The notes under the pieces are model-generated. The model was not told the origin of the DNA, searched no databases, and was given only the letters and a program-made list of their open reading frames with translations. This document shows positions 51,040-62,674 of a stretch of 64,000 nt of DNA, piece after piece. Source of the DNA: Casuarius casuarius (taxonomy: Eukaryota > Chordata > Aves > Casuariiformes > Casuariidae); NCBI GenBank assembly GCA_003342895.1, contig PTFA01000020.1, forward strand, positions 4,025,437 to 4,089,436. Reading direction: 5' to 3'. The translations under genes were made by a program, and so were the position numbers. The stretch's first letter is position 1, and each line of letters opens with the position of its first letter.

Positions 51040-51339
51040 AGCTTGCTCCCCAAGGAAGGGAGGAGAACTTGGTCTCCGTGGCTGTTACCTGCCTTTCGAG
51101 GAGCACCTTTTTAGCCAAAACGCATTTAAGTTTTGGATGCAGAGTACTGAAAAGCCCTCCCTGCTCTGCAGCACGAGGACCACAGAACTGTTCTTAATTT
51201 CCCCTAAAGTGAGGCATCCTCTTGATTAAAATCCGTTTCCAATGGCCTTGCACATACATGGCAAGGGAAGAAGCAGGGAGTGACCTGCTCTCCTGCAGAG
51301 AGACAGGAATTTCTGGTACCCCGAACCATAGGTGGGGGC

Positions 51340-51620
51340 TCCACGTGCCATCGAGCGCCCTCTCCCCCCTCCCCGTCTCCTTTGTCACAGCAGCAGGGAA
51401 ACACTGAACCTGGCCTCGTGGCCGGGGGCGGGTGGTGTCNGAGGCCAGGGCTGCCGCTGAGGCTGCAGAAGACGCCAGCAGAGCTGAGGGTGTCCTCGCG
51501 AGGGTCTCCCTTCCCCACTACCCAGGCAGCTGAAACGGCAGGGCTAGGACGGCGGTGCCGCGGGACAGCAGCATCGCGGACCGCGTGTCCGTGCTTGGTG
51601 GCAGCAGGGTAACAGCAGGG
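51340..51620. promoter_or_regulatory. Small CpG-rich patch
   Basis: Roughly two-thirds G+C with about 20 CpG in 280 bp, including GACGGCGGTGCCGCGGGAC at about 51549-51567. The rest of the window has few CpGs. It could be a weak CpG island, a distal promoter or enhancer, or just GC-biased DNA. The 148-codon minus frame and 110-codon plus frame here overlap each other and are best read as products of high GC. GC-richer DNA continues patchily to about 52060. Confidence 0.5.
51354..51368 (-). promoter_or_regulatory. Candidate CTCF-binding motif, reverse orientation
   Basis: AGCGCCCTCTCCCCC on the plus strand is the reverse complement of a GAGAGGGCGCT core. The core half matches CTCF well (AGAGGGCGCT), but the CCA half is poor. 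It lies at the edge of a CpG-rich patch and points toward the 27.8-kb motif. Confidence 0.3.
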
Positions 51621-53094
51621 AGACAGTCTTGCTGTTGGAGGCAGCAGCACAGCAAAGCACTGGAGCAGTCTTCACACTATTCAGGCGAAAGTTACCTTTA
51701 GCATCTGGAGACAGACTTGGCTGACACATCGGGGATTTCACCACCACCTGGCAATAAGCAGCAAGCGAAGCTCGTCAGGCAGGGGGGAAAGCGGCGTACC
51801 AGGAGGCAGAACGCAGCCCGTTCTGTGTGGAACAGCACCAGCATCCTGCTGCGACCAAATTAATAACCGGTACCATCCGGGGTCCAGCAGCAAATTCCCA
51901 TCCGCCCTGAAAACGCCAAGTCGGCACGCCTGAAGCGCAAACCAGTCACTAGACATCTGACCCAGACGCGCCGCAGAGCTACAGGGAGAGGGAGAAGTGT
52001 TGCTTGCCGTCGCCCAGAGCGCGCTGCGTTAGTGCTGTTGATGCCACGTGCCCTTCTCTCCACGCGAGCATTTTGTTTGCCTTCCCACAGCAGCAGTACT
52101 CATGAGAACAGAATATTTGCTTAGGGTTTTAGGGGATTAACGGCACGAACGAGGTCTCCGGGCAGGCACCGACCAGCACGCTTTGAGAGGAGCCCTGGAG
52201 GTTTCTGAACCTCGCTGCTGCTTCCANCGCCACCTGACAGGTATTTTAGCGTGGGGCAGACTGGTTATGGTCCCAGCAGCCAGAACACACAGCGAGAAGA
52301 ATACCTCTCCCTTTGCTTGAGTGCGTGCACTTTATATTTCTCACTCGTGTCCATTTTAGATACTAGCTGCCAATAGCTGATCAATACCTCACTTGATGAA
52401 ATGCTGTATTCATTTGTAAAATAATTCTGCCCGATATACTGGACTGAGATAAACTGCAACGTGCTGAAGCAGTGTGTTGAAGCCCTATAATGAAGTACGT
52501 TTTCCGAAACCTTAGGTCACCGACTATCAATAAGCATTGCCATCTAGCTAAAGATGCCATTTCTCTGGAACTTAGATAAAATGCAATCAATAAGATCGCT
52601 GCAGCAATGATATCCCTTGTGCTGATGAAACCAGAAAGTTTATTTCAAAGGCAAGTTGTAAATAGAAAACCAATTATTAAACACAGAGAAACCAAATTTT
52701 GCCCTGTTGGACTGATATAACCCTGCAGCCATCAACACCCAGCGCAAGCTTGATGAATGAACAATGCCACGTAAGTCAAGATGCAATAAATATTACTAAT
52801 ACAGTGTCACAGAAATTGGATTGCTTCACTCCCCTCTTGTTCTTGACTCCCAAACTGCCAGCAAATCTCTAGATCGCTTCTGTCTAAGTTATGAAGGCAG
52901 CCAAGGCACCAATAAAACTCCGCCTACAGCACCGCTGATACTGCGCGAGATGGTGGGGAACGGCAACCAAAGTTCAAACCCTGGGTCATAAAAGTAGTCA
53001 GGAAGGGGGGAAAAAATAAAAACAAAAACACAGCAGTTTGGGTTAGGTGTGATCAGCAGGGAGGCGCAACCTGAAAGCGACAGCTGCTGTCAGC

Positions 53095-53200
53095 AGAGAG
53101 GAGCAACGCGTGCCCCCGCGCTGGCAGTGCCGTGCACATCTCCCCAGCCTCCCCGCGCAGCCGCGGCTGACAACAGCTACCGCGGCGGCACGCTTTCCCT
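53095..53200. promoter_or_regulatory. Short CpG-rich patch
   Basis: Contains CAACGCGTGCCCCCGCGCTG, CCGCGCAGCCGCGGC and ACCGCGGCGGCACG, with over ten CpG in about 100 bp, immediately before a (TTCCC)5 repeat. It is too short for a classical CpG island, and no TATA box or coding start is evident. Confidence 0.4.
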
Positions 53201-53219
53201 TCCCTTCCCTTCCCTTCCC
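53195..53219. repeat. (TTCCC)5 pentanucleotide microsatellite
   Basis: Five exact TTCCC units next to a CpG-rich stretch (ACCGCGGCGGCACG just upstream). Pentanucleotide repeats are relatively common in bird genomes. Confidence 0.95.
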
Positions 53220-54339
53220 ACAGCAGGCTCCAAGCCTGGGCACGTTTAGCCTTGGCAACCAACAGCCTCACGTTTGCCACAGCAGAGGTGCATGTTAGGG
53301 ACCGGGCCTGAAACCACTCACTGCTTTAGCACCAGTTCGTTACCAATTGGTCCATAAGCAGACTTTTCCACCATGAGCCGCAAAGTGGCACAAATAAGTA
53401 ATTGCAAGAGAAAGCTTCTCAGTAATGCCAGGGGAGAGGCCACTTCATAACCAACGAGTGATTTGCTGCACAGCTGTAGACTTGGTAATGCTGCCGAGTA
53501 TTATCCTTAATGGACCTGGGGTGTGGAGGGAGGGAAGAGCTATAGGGGCACCAGCAATATATCAAACGGAAGAAGCTGCAATGCACGGACTGGACCAAGC
53601 AGCCGGACAGTCTGCAGACGAGGTAATAAGCAGGGTTTATCATCAGAAAAACACAAGAGTAAGCTCAACTCGCCAGGCAGTCAGCTAGAGCAAAGCAACA
53701 TCACCTGTAATGAACTGCACTTCTGAAAATGCTGCGCACTGTTAAGCAGCTGCCTGACGCACACCCCAAAGGCCCGGCCACCTGCAGCCAGCGTGGGTGG
53801 GAAGCTTTCTGCGACACTGGTACGCTCTGCCCCGGTTCGCACTGGGTTTGTGGCAATGCCTCTGGTTCTTCCAACACAGCTTTGCAGTGGACGCGCAGGG
53901 GAAGAAAGGGGGGTCTCATTTAAGCCTTGAATCAAATCATGAGAACTACAGTGGCTGCAGAGGAAGACATCTACCAAAGAAGGGAAGAAACGCTGAAAAG
54001 GAAGAACCACACAATGTATTTATACAGCATTCACAAGCCAAACCTTGATCCCATTTTAAGTCTTCTAGACTCTTCTGGAATTTGAGTGAATAAACAATTA
54101 CAACAACCGCCAAAGCCTTCAATAAATCACAGCTCTCCAATCCCGACTAGTACAGTCCATCAGTGAAAACAGACGTGAGACATACAAAAGGCACAAGGAT
54201 AAACCATCACTCCAAGAAATAAATTTTAATCCCTCTTCCTATTCAAACAGGGAGCAGGAAGGTTATATACAAGAAGTCGTATAAATTAAACACAGGAGGG
54301 TGGGGAAGGGAACAAAATCACTGCATTCCTGGCCTCGAA

Positions 54340-54570
54340 AGCCAAAGGCAGCACTGTGATTAAATAATTAAACTGTCTCACCTTGCACAGTCAAGCTAAA
54401 TTTCAACAGGAGTAATTAATCTTCATGTGGTCTTTCATACCCTGCCCTGTTTGTACTTTTAGCCAAAGTAAAACATTTCCTCATGGTGCCTGTTTCTTTC
54501 TGAAAGGAATAAATATATGAGGAAAGAATAACTCCTCATTTAAATTAAATCAATGCCATTTACAAGGTTG
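54340..54570. promoter_or_regulatory. Candidate conserved non-coding segment
   Basis: Repeat-free sequence with two homeodomain-type cores (TAATTA at 54365-54370 and TAATTAAT at 54413-54420) and a TTTAAATTAAATCAAT stretch near 54540. The call rests on texture only. Confidence 0.15.
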
Positions 54571-55289
54571 CCATTCAAACATAAAGGCTTGTCCTTGTGA
54601 GAGTTTTCACATGCATTTGTAGAGCTTAGAGCTGGATGAGAAATAGCTCGCCCTTCCTGAAGTATTCAAAATTTCAAGAAGTTTTCTATACTATGTCAGG
54701 ACGAGTCTTAACCTCTGGAAGTTCTTCCATAAACAAAAAGCAGGCACAGAGCAGGAGGCAATCAGCAGTCCAGGCTTAAGGTCTCACCTGTGGTGTGGGA
54801 TACCAGATCCAAGTCCCCTTGCTGAAGCAGGTAGACCATGGACTTGAACCTCAGGCTCGGCCAAGATTATATTTTTCTTTCTTCCTCGCATGTTGTTTCC
54901 AGCTTAAGAAACTTGTGTCAAATAAGAGCCAAGACATTTCCACAAAAGCTTTGGCTTTCTAGACTCAACTTTTTTTTTTTGACAAAGCCTGTTCCGTAAT
55001 ATTCCTGGCTGACTCTGGTTAAACTACAGGGGTAGGTGCTCCATAAATACAACACATTGGACTATATATTGACAGACATGGTCGCAAATCCCAAGTGCTT
55101 TTTCCCCCCACTATTCCCGGGATAGAAGGAGCAGTCAGCAACAGCAAGTCCTGCTTACTTGTCCCACTCGACAGTCATGTTCATGTCTTGCGTTTCTAAG
55201 ACTTAAGAAATGACCAGAGCCAAGCCATGGGTTCAAAATCACATACCAAAGGAAAGTAATCACATACTAAAGGGACAGTATTGTATTAA

Positions 55290-55319
55290 ATTGCAGCTAT
55301 ATTTAATCTCAGCTGCAAT
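55290..55319. repeat. Inverted repeat with 9-bp arms
   Basis: ATTGCAGCT (55290-55298) and AGCTGCAAT (55311-55319) are exact reverse complements separated by 12 nt. A stem of this size is expected a few times by chance in 64 kb, so no function is claimed. Confidence 0.75.
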
Positions 55320-56179
55320 ACCAAAGCAAACTTTATGCAGAAGCAGCTTTGAGGGTCAATGCCCAGACCTAACTCTGGATTATGAGCACTTCAGTCACCT
55401 CTTAGAAAGTCGGAGGACCTGTTTTGGACCGGAGCAGCAGCATCATAGCTGGCAGCTCTGTTTATCTACACCACAATCAGGACGATTTCTAAATCAGTGT
55501 TCAAGGTAATCATTTCTAGCACTGCTATTATTTCTGCATCAGAGCTGCATCAAAGCCTAGCAAGAATTAACACCTGAATTAACAGAGAGTGAGTAATTCA
55601 GAGCTTAGAGGAAAAGGTTTCAAGCCTAGCGTAACAGCAAGCAGCAGCCTGCTGCAACACACTGTCAACTACCAAACTCTTACCTATCTAACCTGGCATT
55701 GAGGGTGCATTTTAGTTCTCACTGGCTCTTGAAGATACAGTTCAGATTTGAATGAAATAAGAGCCAAACAAGAGTGGTACTAACAGAAAGATGGGGGGAA
55801 AGGAACAGAAGGAGAGAAAGGAAGAGCCTTCACACTCCTCCCTGCAGCCTTGCACCATTTGCTTATACAGATTTATCCAGCACAGCTTGACTTTCTGGGG
55901 TTTTAGGCTGTTTAAAGACAACTTGCAGGTGAAGCATGCTTCTAATTTAGTCTTTTAACAGTTGTTTAAAAAAAAAAATACTCCAAAAAAATACTTCTTT
56001 TAGAAACAGAAAAGGTGAGACAGAGATGGATAAATAGGAAATAACAGGAAATCATGGGGAAAGTAGAAAAAAAATAGTAGTTTTCCCAATTCAGAAGATT
56101 ATTAATGGACCAGTATAACATATTGGAATGTCTCAATGCATTAATACTATACCTTATGTACCATGATAGTCAGGGAATG

Positions 56180-56281
56180 CACAAGGAAAAAAACAAAAAA
56201 AACAACAAAAAAACCCACACCCACCCAAAAGCTAAAACCCCCAAAAGAAATCCCCAAATCACCCCCCCCACACCCCCATCC
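56180..56281. repeat. A/C-only strand-biased low-complexity tract
   Basis: From about 56180 to 56281 the plus strand is almost entirely A and C (A-runs with C, then CCCACACCCACCC, then C9 ACACCCCC). It has only a handful of G or T. A second C-rich block with (CA)n follows at 56360-56392. Confidence 0.88.
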
Positions 56282-58207
56282 TGAACAATATTCTGGGTTG
56301 GAGTTTCTTTTGCTTTTTCCTTGGGATTTTCTCCTTCTTCTTGTCACTCTATCCCCATTTCCCCCCCACCTTCCCCCCACACACACACTCACTTTTTCAT
56401 ATTTTCCATTAAGGAAAGAGCAAAGAGTAAGCCTCTTTTCATTCCAAGTGCAATGCTGCCCTCCAGAGCTGTCAAGAAGAAAATTATTTCAGGAAGCATG
56501 AAACCATCTCAGAGTAAACCCAGTCCACAGTAGTTCAGATGAGATTGCTGGATATGGTCTCATATTTATTCTCTGGACTGAAAGCCAGTCTGCATAGACT
56601 CGTTATCTGGCTTAGCCTGGTTTATTGACAATCACTTTACCAGCTTATCCAAATAAACAATCTGTGCACTGACTGCAAAGCAAGGGACTTTTATCCCATA
56701 TATTATTGTGGAAAATTTCCAACTAATAAATTAAGTCATCAGTTCTCTAAGCCACTCAAAATAAGGAGTGGTCATATAACTTTTCAAATCCTGAATCGAA
56801 GGCTCATTCAGAAGATATTTACTGAGAAGCCAAGAAAAATCAATGTTTGGGTCTGACAGGCACTCAGCTACCAGAAAAAGTATTTGATTTTAGATCATCC
56901 TTTAATCTCAGTCCTGGGAATAGACTTTCCCACTGACACTCCTGAAAATGATCGTGCTGGTGCTGTATCACATCACAGCAGTAGTCTCTTTTCTACAAGA
57001 CATAAAATTTTGGCTATAATTGAAGAATAGAATTACTCCGATGATTTGCAATGAAAAAAATGCACAACTGGAACAATATTGTTAAAATTCTGCCTGGAAG
57101 AGCTGCCTTGTTTATCACCTGTAAAGCCGTAATGTACAACTTACAAAGAGCTTTTATTTTCTGTAACACCAGGTTCCAAGTCAGCAATTTTTACTAACCT
57201 AAAAGATGTATCACCACAAAACAGTAGACCTCCCTCTTCTTTCCATTAATATTGCTTCCTAATGGCTTCCAGAAGGTAAAGAGCAACAACAAATAGCACA
57301 ATTTCCAAACCATTTTCTCTCACCTTTGAAGTCTGATGAAAAAAGTTTAGAAAGGNGCTTAAATGTTAATATATAGATGTTGATTTCAACCCCTCCCCCC
57401 CCCATGAAAAGTTTCAGCATGACTCTATGCAGCCATTATGTCTTAAAACACTCCCTGAAAATTCATTGTTGGGATTTATTTTACTTTTCCAAAGCTCAGA
57501 GCTATTCCAGTCCGGCAAAGGGGGTGGGAGGGTTGCTTCAGGGCCACCACTTAAGAAAAAAACAAACTGCTAAAAATTCCATATAGCTAGTTCATACTTA
57601 TTTTTCATTCTGGCTGAATAGGATAAAATGACTGCCTACCTCCTCATGACCCCACCGACACCAGGGCTTATTGTTCAGTTCTCATCAATCTGCAGATGCT
57701 TTTAAGTCCTTCCTGTTCTCGGTGACAACTGAGCTGCGATGGGCCAGCCCCTCACCGGCGTAGGTCAGCTCGCTTCAACAGGAACGTGCCAGATAATCAG
57801 GGACAGGAACATGGCCCAGTTTATTTTACCAAAGCAAGCTGCAGCGCAATGCCAACACACCTACCTAATGTTCTGAACCTAGTGCATCTACAGCATTTCT
57901 ACCATTTCCAGTAAAAACATTCAACCCTTCCAAATACTCAAACCTGGTGATATAGGGACCAGAAAGGCAGGCAAGAAGCCTCAGGGATTGAGTGTCATGA
58001 CACAAGGATGCTGCACCAAGGCAGAGGGCTCCTAAGAAATAGTCTGAGGATCACAGAAACAGGCGTCCTGGAAACAAAACCAAGGCCGGATTTTGAGGTT
58101 GGACTCAGCATAGCCTTTATATGATTCACATGTGTACGACTGAATTTAAGCACCAGGCAGAGCAAGTGAGAAGCCTGGAAAGCACCCTAGCTCATGGGGC
58201 ACAGAAA

Positions 58208-58230
58208 GGAGGAGGAGGAGGAGGAGGAGA
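58208..58230. repeat. (GGA)7 microsatellite
   Basis: Seven exact GGA units from 58208 to 58228, followed by GA. Open frames here give Gly or Glu runs, an effect of the repeat and not evidence for a protein. Confidence 0.95.
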
Positions 58231-58768
58231 CCTTCCACCCAGCAGTGCGTGGCACAGGGAGCAGTCCCCAGCCAGCTGCAGCACTGCTGGGTCACCTGGG
58301 ATTAATTGTTTCATCCTTTTTAGCTCCATTTTCTCATCTGCAAAAATACAGAAAAACACTTACTAATACTTATACAACCTCTGTAACGCACTCAAAAAAT
58401 CTCTGAAANAAAATTATTAAATAAGAGGACCCAAAAGATAAGCACCAAAGACAGCAAAATGTGTCCTGATTCTTGATCATCTCCCAATGAATGCAAAGCT
58501 TCTGGTAAATTTTAACTCAGATACCTATTTTCCAAGATCTAAGGGTTTCCTATACCATGATTTTCCTCCCTTATGCCAGTAGGTCACCTACCCCAACATT
58601 GCAGATTGGATATTTTATCCTCTGTATCTGCATACTTTTCAGGTGCTATAACCAGTTATGATCTAGAAATATATGCAATCAATTTCAATACAAGATTTTA
58701 AATATTACAGGTATATATTCTACCCACAGCTTTTGGCAATGGGACAAAGCTGATAGCTCTAGGAGAGG

Positions 58769-58787
58769 TTTTTTTTTTTTTTTTTTT
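58769..58787. repeat. T19 homopolymer
   Basis: Nineteen T following AGGAGAGG. Confidence 0.92.
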
Positions 58788-60154
58788 ATAACTTTACTTT
58801 AACACTAAAGTCTGGACACCATCATTTTTCCCCATCATACTTTTTTCCATTTTTACTTAATTTAGATTTTTTGCTTAGTACAATTTTTAAATCTCTCTTG
58901 TCCCATTTCAAGCATTTCTTTTAGCTATAAAACCTTAGAAAGAAATACTGAATGGCTAAATTTGCTTGCTGTAAAATTGCAAATCATGCACATACACCAA
59001 GGGTATCATACTTAGTGTAGAGGGACAGGAATTCAATTAAACTATTTGCCACATTCCAACCTAGACTCCACTGAGAACAACAGTTGGAGCTGGAAAAATA
59101 GATGACAGCTTTTTTAATTATTATTATCCGTTTTAAAGACCAATTTTCCAGATTGTCTCCAGATGGTGGAATTTTAAAGCCAATTTACCTATTCCCTTCA
59201 CTGAAGGTTTTGTGGTGGTTTTCTTCAGAAAGCTCCAGTATTTATAAAATTATAAACTGCTTCCAGTAGTAATAATCCAGTCAAAAGAAATGCTGGTTTA
59301 TTTAAGTTGGTATTATGTTAGATAATTATAGTCCAATCTTGTAATCTCCTCTGCATTAATGAATCCTGAAAAGTTGCTAGCAGTGTTTGGGCCTCATCCC
59401 AGTTCTCCTTGTGAGTCTTCATTTCACACAAAATATTGGCAGTGATTTTGCTGGCCCTATATAGGAGGACGCATTTTTATAAAATACCACTTTTACATAT
59501 AAAATCTCAATAGCACCCTAATGCCAACCAGAAGAAGAAAGATCTGTGTGAAAAACCCATATTTCAAAAAATCAGGCTGTGGCAGCTCTTTCAGAAACAT
59601 CTCTTCAGTGATGTTTTCCGAGAACAAACCGTGCTGTACTTTGCGGNCCTCAGCCGACGCTTTGGTGAGTTCCCCAGAATATAATAGAATAGGAGGAAAG
59701 CTGGGGGACTGTAGCTAGGAAAACTAAATCATCCTGAGGTAGATATAGCTACTCAATAGCAAGACGTTTATTGGTATGGAGGTTTTTTCCCTTAGCAACA
59801 GGCTGATGGATACACCCACGGGTCTTTAAAAGCCAGAGTGCCCAGAACTCCACAATCGACAGTTGTGCCACAAATTTCTGCAAAGTACTTGGAAATTTCA
59901 GGAGCGTACAGGCACCAACGCCGTATGCAACTACAAAGAAACAGGGATGCTCTTTTGGATGGCAGAGGGTCCTTAGCAGGAGCGAGCGGATGGCAGGAGC
60001 GCAGTGGTGCACTCAGCGAACGCTTGCGCCTGGGGAAAAGGGGTGGGAGCTGCCAAACANCTCTGTGGCTTCTCAGTGTTGGCACTCTCAACAACATTAA
60101 AGACATACAGAGACTAACCTGTGGATCTGTGTTAAAGCGATTCAGAGGAGGTGG

Positions 60155-60640
60155 GCTCACAGGATCCCGGGATGGTTTGGGCTGCGAGGAGCCGACGGGG
60201 AGCTTGGTCCAAGCCCTGCCCTGAGCAAGGATCACCTCAGAGGCTGGCCAGGTCACACAAGTTGTGTCCAGCCAAGCTCTGAATATCTCCAAGGATGGAG
60301 ACGTCCCAGGCTCTCAGGACAACCTGTTTCACCACTTACCCCCCTCACAGAAGAGGATTTTTTCCCTGTGTCCCAGCAGAAGCTCCCTTGCTGCAGCTCA
60401 TGACCATTGCCTCTTACCCTTTTACCGTGCAGCTACAAGAGGAGCCTGGTCCCCTCTTGTCTATTAACGCCCCGTTAGGTCATGCAAACGGCAAGTGGAT
60501 GCCCTGCACAGTACGAACGTTTCTGGTGTTTGGGCCAAACTCCGCTCCCTCAGCATTTCGCATGCTCCAGCCCCCTCAGTGTCTCAGGGCCCCTCTGCTG
60601 GCCTCGCACCAGCTCCCCCACATCAGGGGACATCCATGCT
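60155..60640 (-). mobile_element. Diverged 3' fragment of a CR1 non-LTR retrotransposon
   Basis: On the plus strand this segment reads as the reverse complement of the CR1 3' end, so the element lies on the minus strand with its 3' tip at the low coordinate. Landmarks in order are: a TCACAGGATCCCGGGATGG-type tip followed by TTTGGGCTG (60156-60184); a GGTCCAAGCCCTGCCCTGAGC block (from 60206); GAATATCTCCAAGGATGGAG (60281-60300); an ACCTGTTTCACCAC block (from 60323); a CCATTGCCTCTT block (60404-60415); and a GCTCCCTCAGCATTTC / ATGCTCCAGCCCCCTCA block (60544-60579). These follow the order and spacing of the avian CR1 3' region as I remember it. The stretch 60450-60540 matches poorly and is either decayed or partly replaced. 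The element lacks the 5' part and most of ORF2, so it cannot be active. The open frames overlapping it on both strands are by-products of the relic. The subfamily and exact ends need an alignment. Confidence 0.82.
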
Positions 60641-60782
60641 TCTTAGCCAAAATCCAAACAGCCTGCCAGGATGGCACCGGGGTAGTAAAATGCCTGGAGG
60701 AAGGGAAAGGCAAACTTCTCAGCCACCATAAGGCTCCTATCCATTAATGGCTGGACACCTTCCTCCAGGACATACTGTAAAA

Positions 60783-60800
60783 ACCACACCACACCACACC
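60783..60800. repeat. (CCACA)n short tandem repeat
   Basis: Three to four CCACA units just beyond the CR1 relic. Confidence 0.8.
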
Positions 60801-61759
60801 GATACAGCCAGGAGCAACACTGCAGCCATGGATTATGCCAGTTGATGCGGGAAGCACATACTGCATGCGGGGAAAAACAAACATGGAAGCAGGAGAGTCC
60901 ATGACAATAGCTTTGCACCCACAGCTCATTTTTATCCAGAGTTATGATGTTCATCTATTGTAGCCAGAACTGCAATGACAGACAACGAGTACCTCCAGAA
61001 ATAACGTTTGTAAGTGTACCTAAACGACCACCACAGAAGAGAAGTTGTAGAGGACTAAAGCAGCGCAACGCAAGGACAATTAGACACCCTCACGATGATT
61101 AAAAGTGATGAATGTGGTAGGAGGTAACGAAGTGGAGTTAACCATTAACAAATTTCTCCTCCGTTCTCAAGGCTTTGGTAAACCTGCCGAGGCTCAGACA
61201 GGTGACAGTGTGCCTTTGTAATGCATGACAAACACAAAATGAGAAAGACAACATAAAAGCACAGGGGTGGCAGCCTGAAATGATGTGGGATCAGTGTGTG
61301 CTATAAAGCATAAAGCTTTGTATTGCCAGGGTTTCAAGATTCAGCATTTCTAGCACCCATAAATTACAGCGATGAGCAGTCAGAAGCCAAGTAGGGCTGT
61401 GAGTGATGAANCCAAGCACGGCCTAAGCAGGGGCAACACGACACGTGGCAGCGAAGGGAATACTTTTTGCCCATACATTTCCTGCTGGAGAAGCAAAACA
61501 AAACCAAAATGCTCAGTGTAAAAAGGCACGGCCTCATCCTTTCCCTGATAAAATACATGTCCTACCAAGACACAAACATCATTGCCTTTTAATCAGAAAT
61601 ACACAAAACCTTTCTGAAAATTAATATAACTCGTTTGGAAACCTTCTTAAAAGATATTTAAGGAAACGCTTCTTTGCACTGTTTTAATTTTTTCTACCAG
61701 AAGAGAAGCTTAAGCTGAAATAGGTCTGTAAGGATGGAAACAGGGGAGAAAATGGGGCT

Positions 61760-61760
<1 letters not shown>

Positions 61761-61796
<36 letters not shown>

Positions 61797-61801
61797 AGAG
61801 A
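61761..61801. repeat. (GA)n microsatellite with interruptions
   Basis: GA repeats from 61761, interrupted by AAA near 61780 and GGG near 61792, continuing into a short A run. Every base is a purine on the plus strand. Confidence 0.93.
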
Positions 61802-62128
61802 AAAATGAATAGGAGGCAATACTACAAACAAATCATCCATCTTTTTGGCTCTGCTCTGCCAGCAGCAATAATGCAATGCAAAAGCCTTATGTCCTGTACA
61901 ACCTGCCAAGTACAAAATCAGCACAGCACATCCTCTCTGTCACTGAGATGCAGGACGAGATAAATTTCTTGAATCTATCTGAACAATAAGTAGATGATAT
62001 AGTGTCAATTCCATTAGGAATAAGAGAAAGAAATCATTCATAGACATCACTCATGAGTTGCCAAAGCCAAGTGGAGGGCTTTTGATTATTATTTTTTAAG
62101 AATAAAGTGCAGCCTTCACAAACATGAT

Positions 62129-62185
62129 AGGGGGGAAGAAAGAAGAAGAAGAAGAAGAGGAAAAGGAAAAAAAAAAAAAAAAGGA
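62129..62185. repeat. 57-nt pure purine tract with (AAG)n core and A16
   Basis: No pyrimidine occurs from 62129 to 62185. The tract runs G6, AAGAA, (AAG)n to about 62158, then AGGAAAAGG and an A run ending about 62182. Long homopurine-homopyrimidine DNA can adopt triplex (H-DNA) structures. It lies about 500 bp from a CpG-rich patch. Confidence 0.93.
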
Positions 62186-62674
62186 CGACCAGCGNGCCCT
62201 ATACTGAAGCCTGCTGATATTAGTAACTTGGGGCCAGTCCAACTCTGCCAGNCTTGAAATAAAGATGGTTTACCAGATCCTTGCCCTGTCTGGATCAGAG
62301 CACATCGTGCTAAGGCCAGCACAGGTTGTCTTGTGGAAGAGGGGAAACCCTCACGCAGAGGCAGGAGGCCACCAAACAGATGTCAGTGGGTTATAACAAT
62401 AGAAAAAAAAAAGATTAGATGAAAAACCCACCCTGTACTGTGTGAGCTCGTATACCCCTGAGAACATAAAAGGAAATGTTCTGTACCACACTTGGGGGTT
62501 TAACGATTCAAGCATCTCATGCAAAATGGGATCCCTAAATTGCATCTCATGATTTGCTGGTATTCGTTCCAGCCCTTCACTGCCCACCGCTGCAGCTGGC
62601 ACCACCACCCTGTGTTAAACTCCTCCGCGTTTCCACCTTTTCCCCCTTCAAAGACTGTTATCGCACATCCACCT

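Larger units (their letters stand above)
27787..51339. other. Unique non-coding DNA, no gene recognised
   Basis: Mostly AT-rich unique sequence with the microsatellites, A/T runs, palindromes, candidate exons and U4-like fragment listed separately. Other purine-rich runs occur at about 35309-35347. A C-rich stretch at 49020-49300 gives a 97-codon Pro/Thr-rich plus frame with no known relative and CpGs only at its 5' end. I do not call it a gene. Confidence 0.65.
51621..60154. other. Unique non-coding DNA, GC-richer at its start
   Basis: From 51621 to about 53300 the DNA is GC-richer with scattered CpGs. After that it returns to AT-rich unique sequence with the A/C tract, (GGA)7 and T19 listed separately. 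Acceptor-like TTTCAG and donor-like TTTG|GTGAGT bracket 59595-59664, but the acceptor is weak, so I do not list it as an exon. No gene recognised. Confidence 0.65.

Noticed and set aside
51204..51650. 148-codon minus frame and overlapping 110-codon plus frame
   Set aside because: Simultaneously open frames on both strands in CpG-rich DNA are explained by composition.
55305..55320. TAATCTCAGCTGCAA considered as miR-216-like
   Set aside because: Identity stops after 12 bases, and the local hairpin (9-bp arms) does not match a miRNA precursor.
58194..58406. Poly-Glu open frame
   Set aside because: Produced by the (GGA)7 microsatellite.
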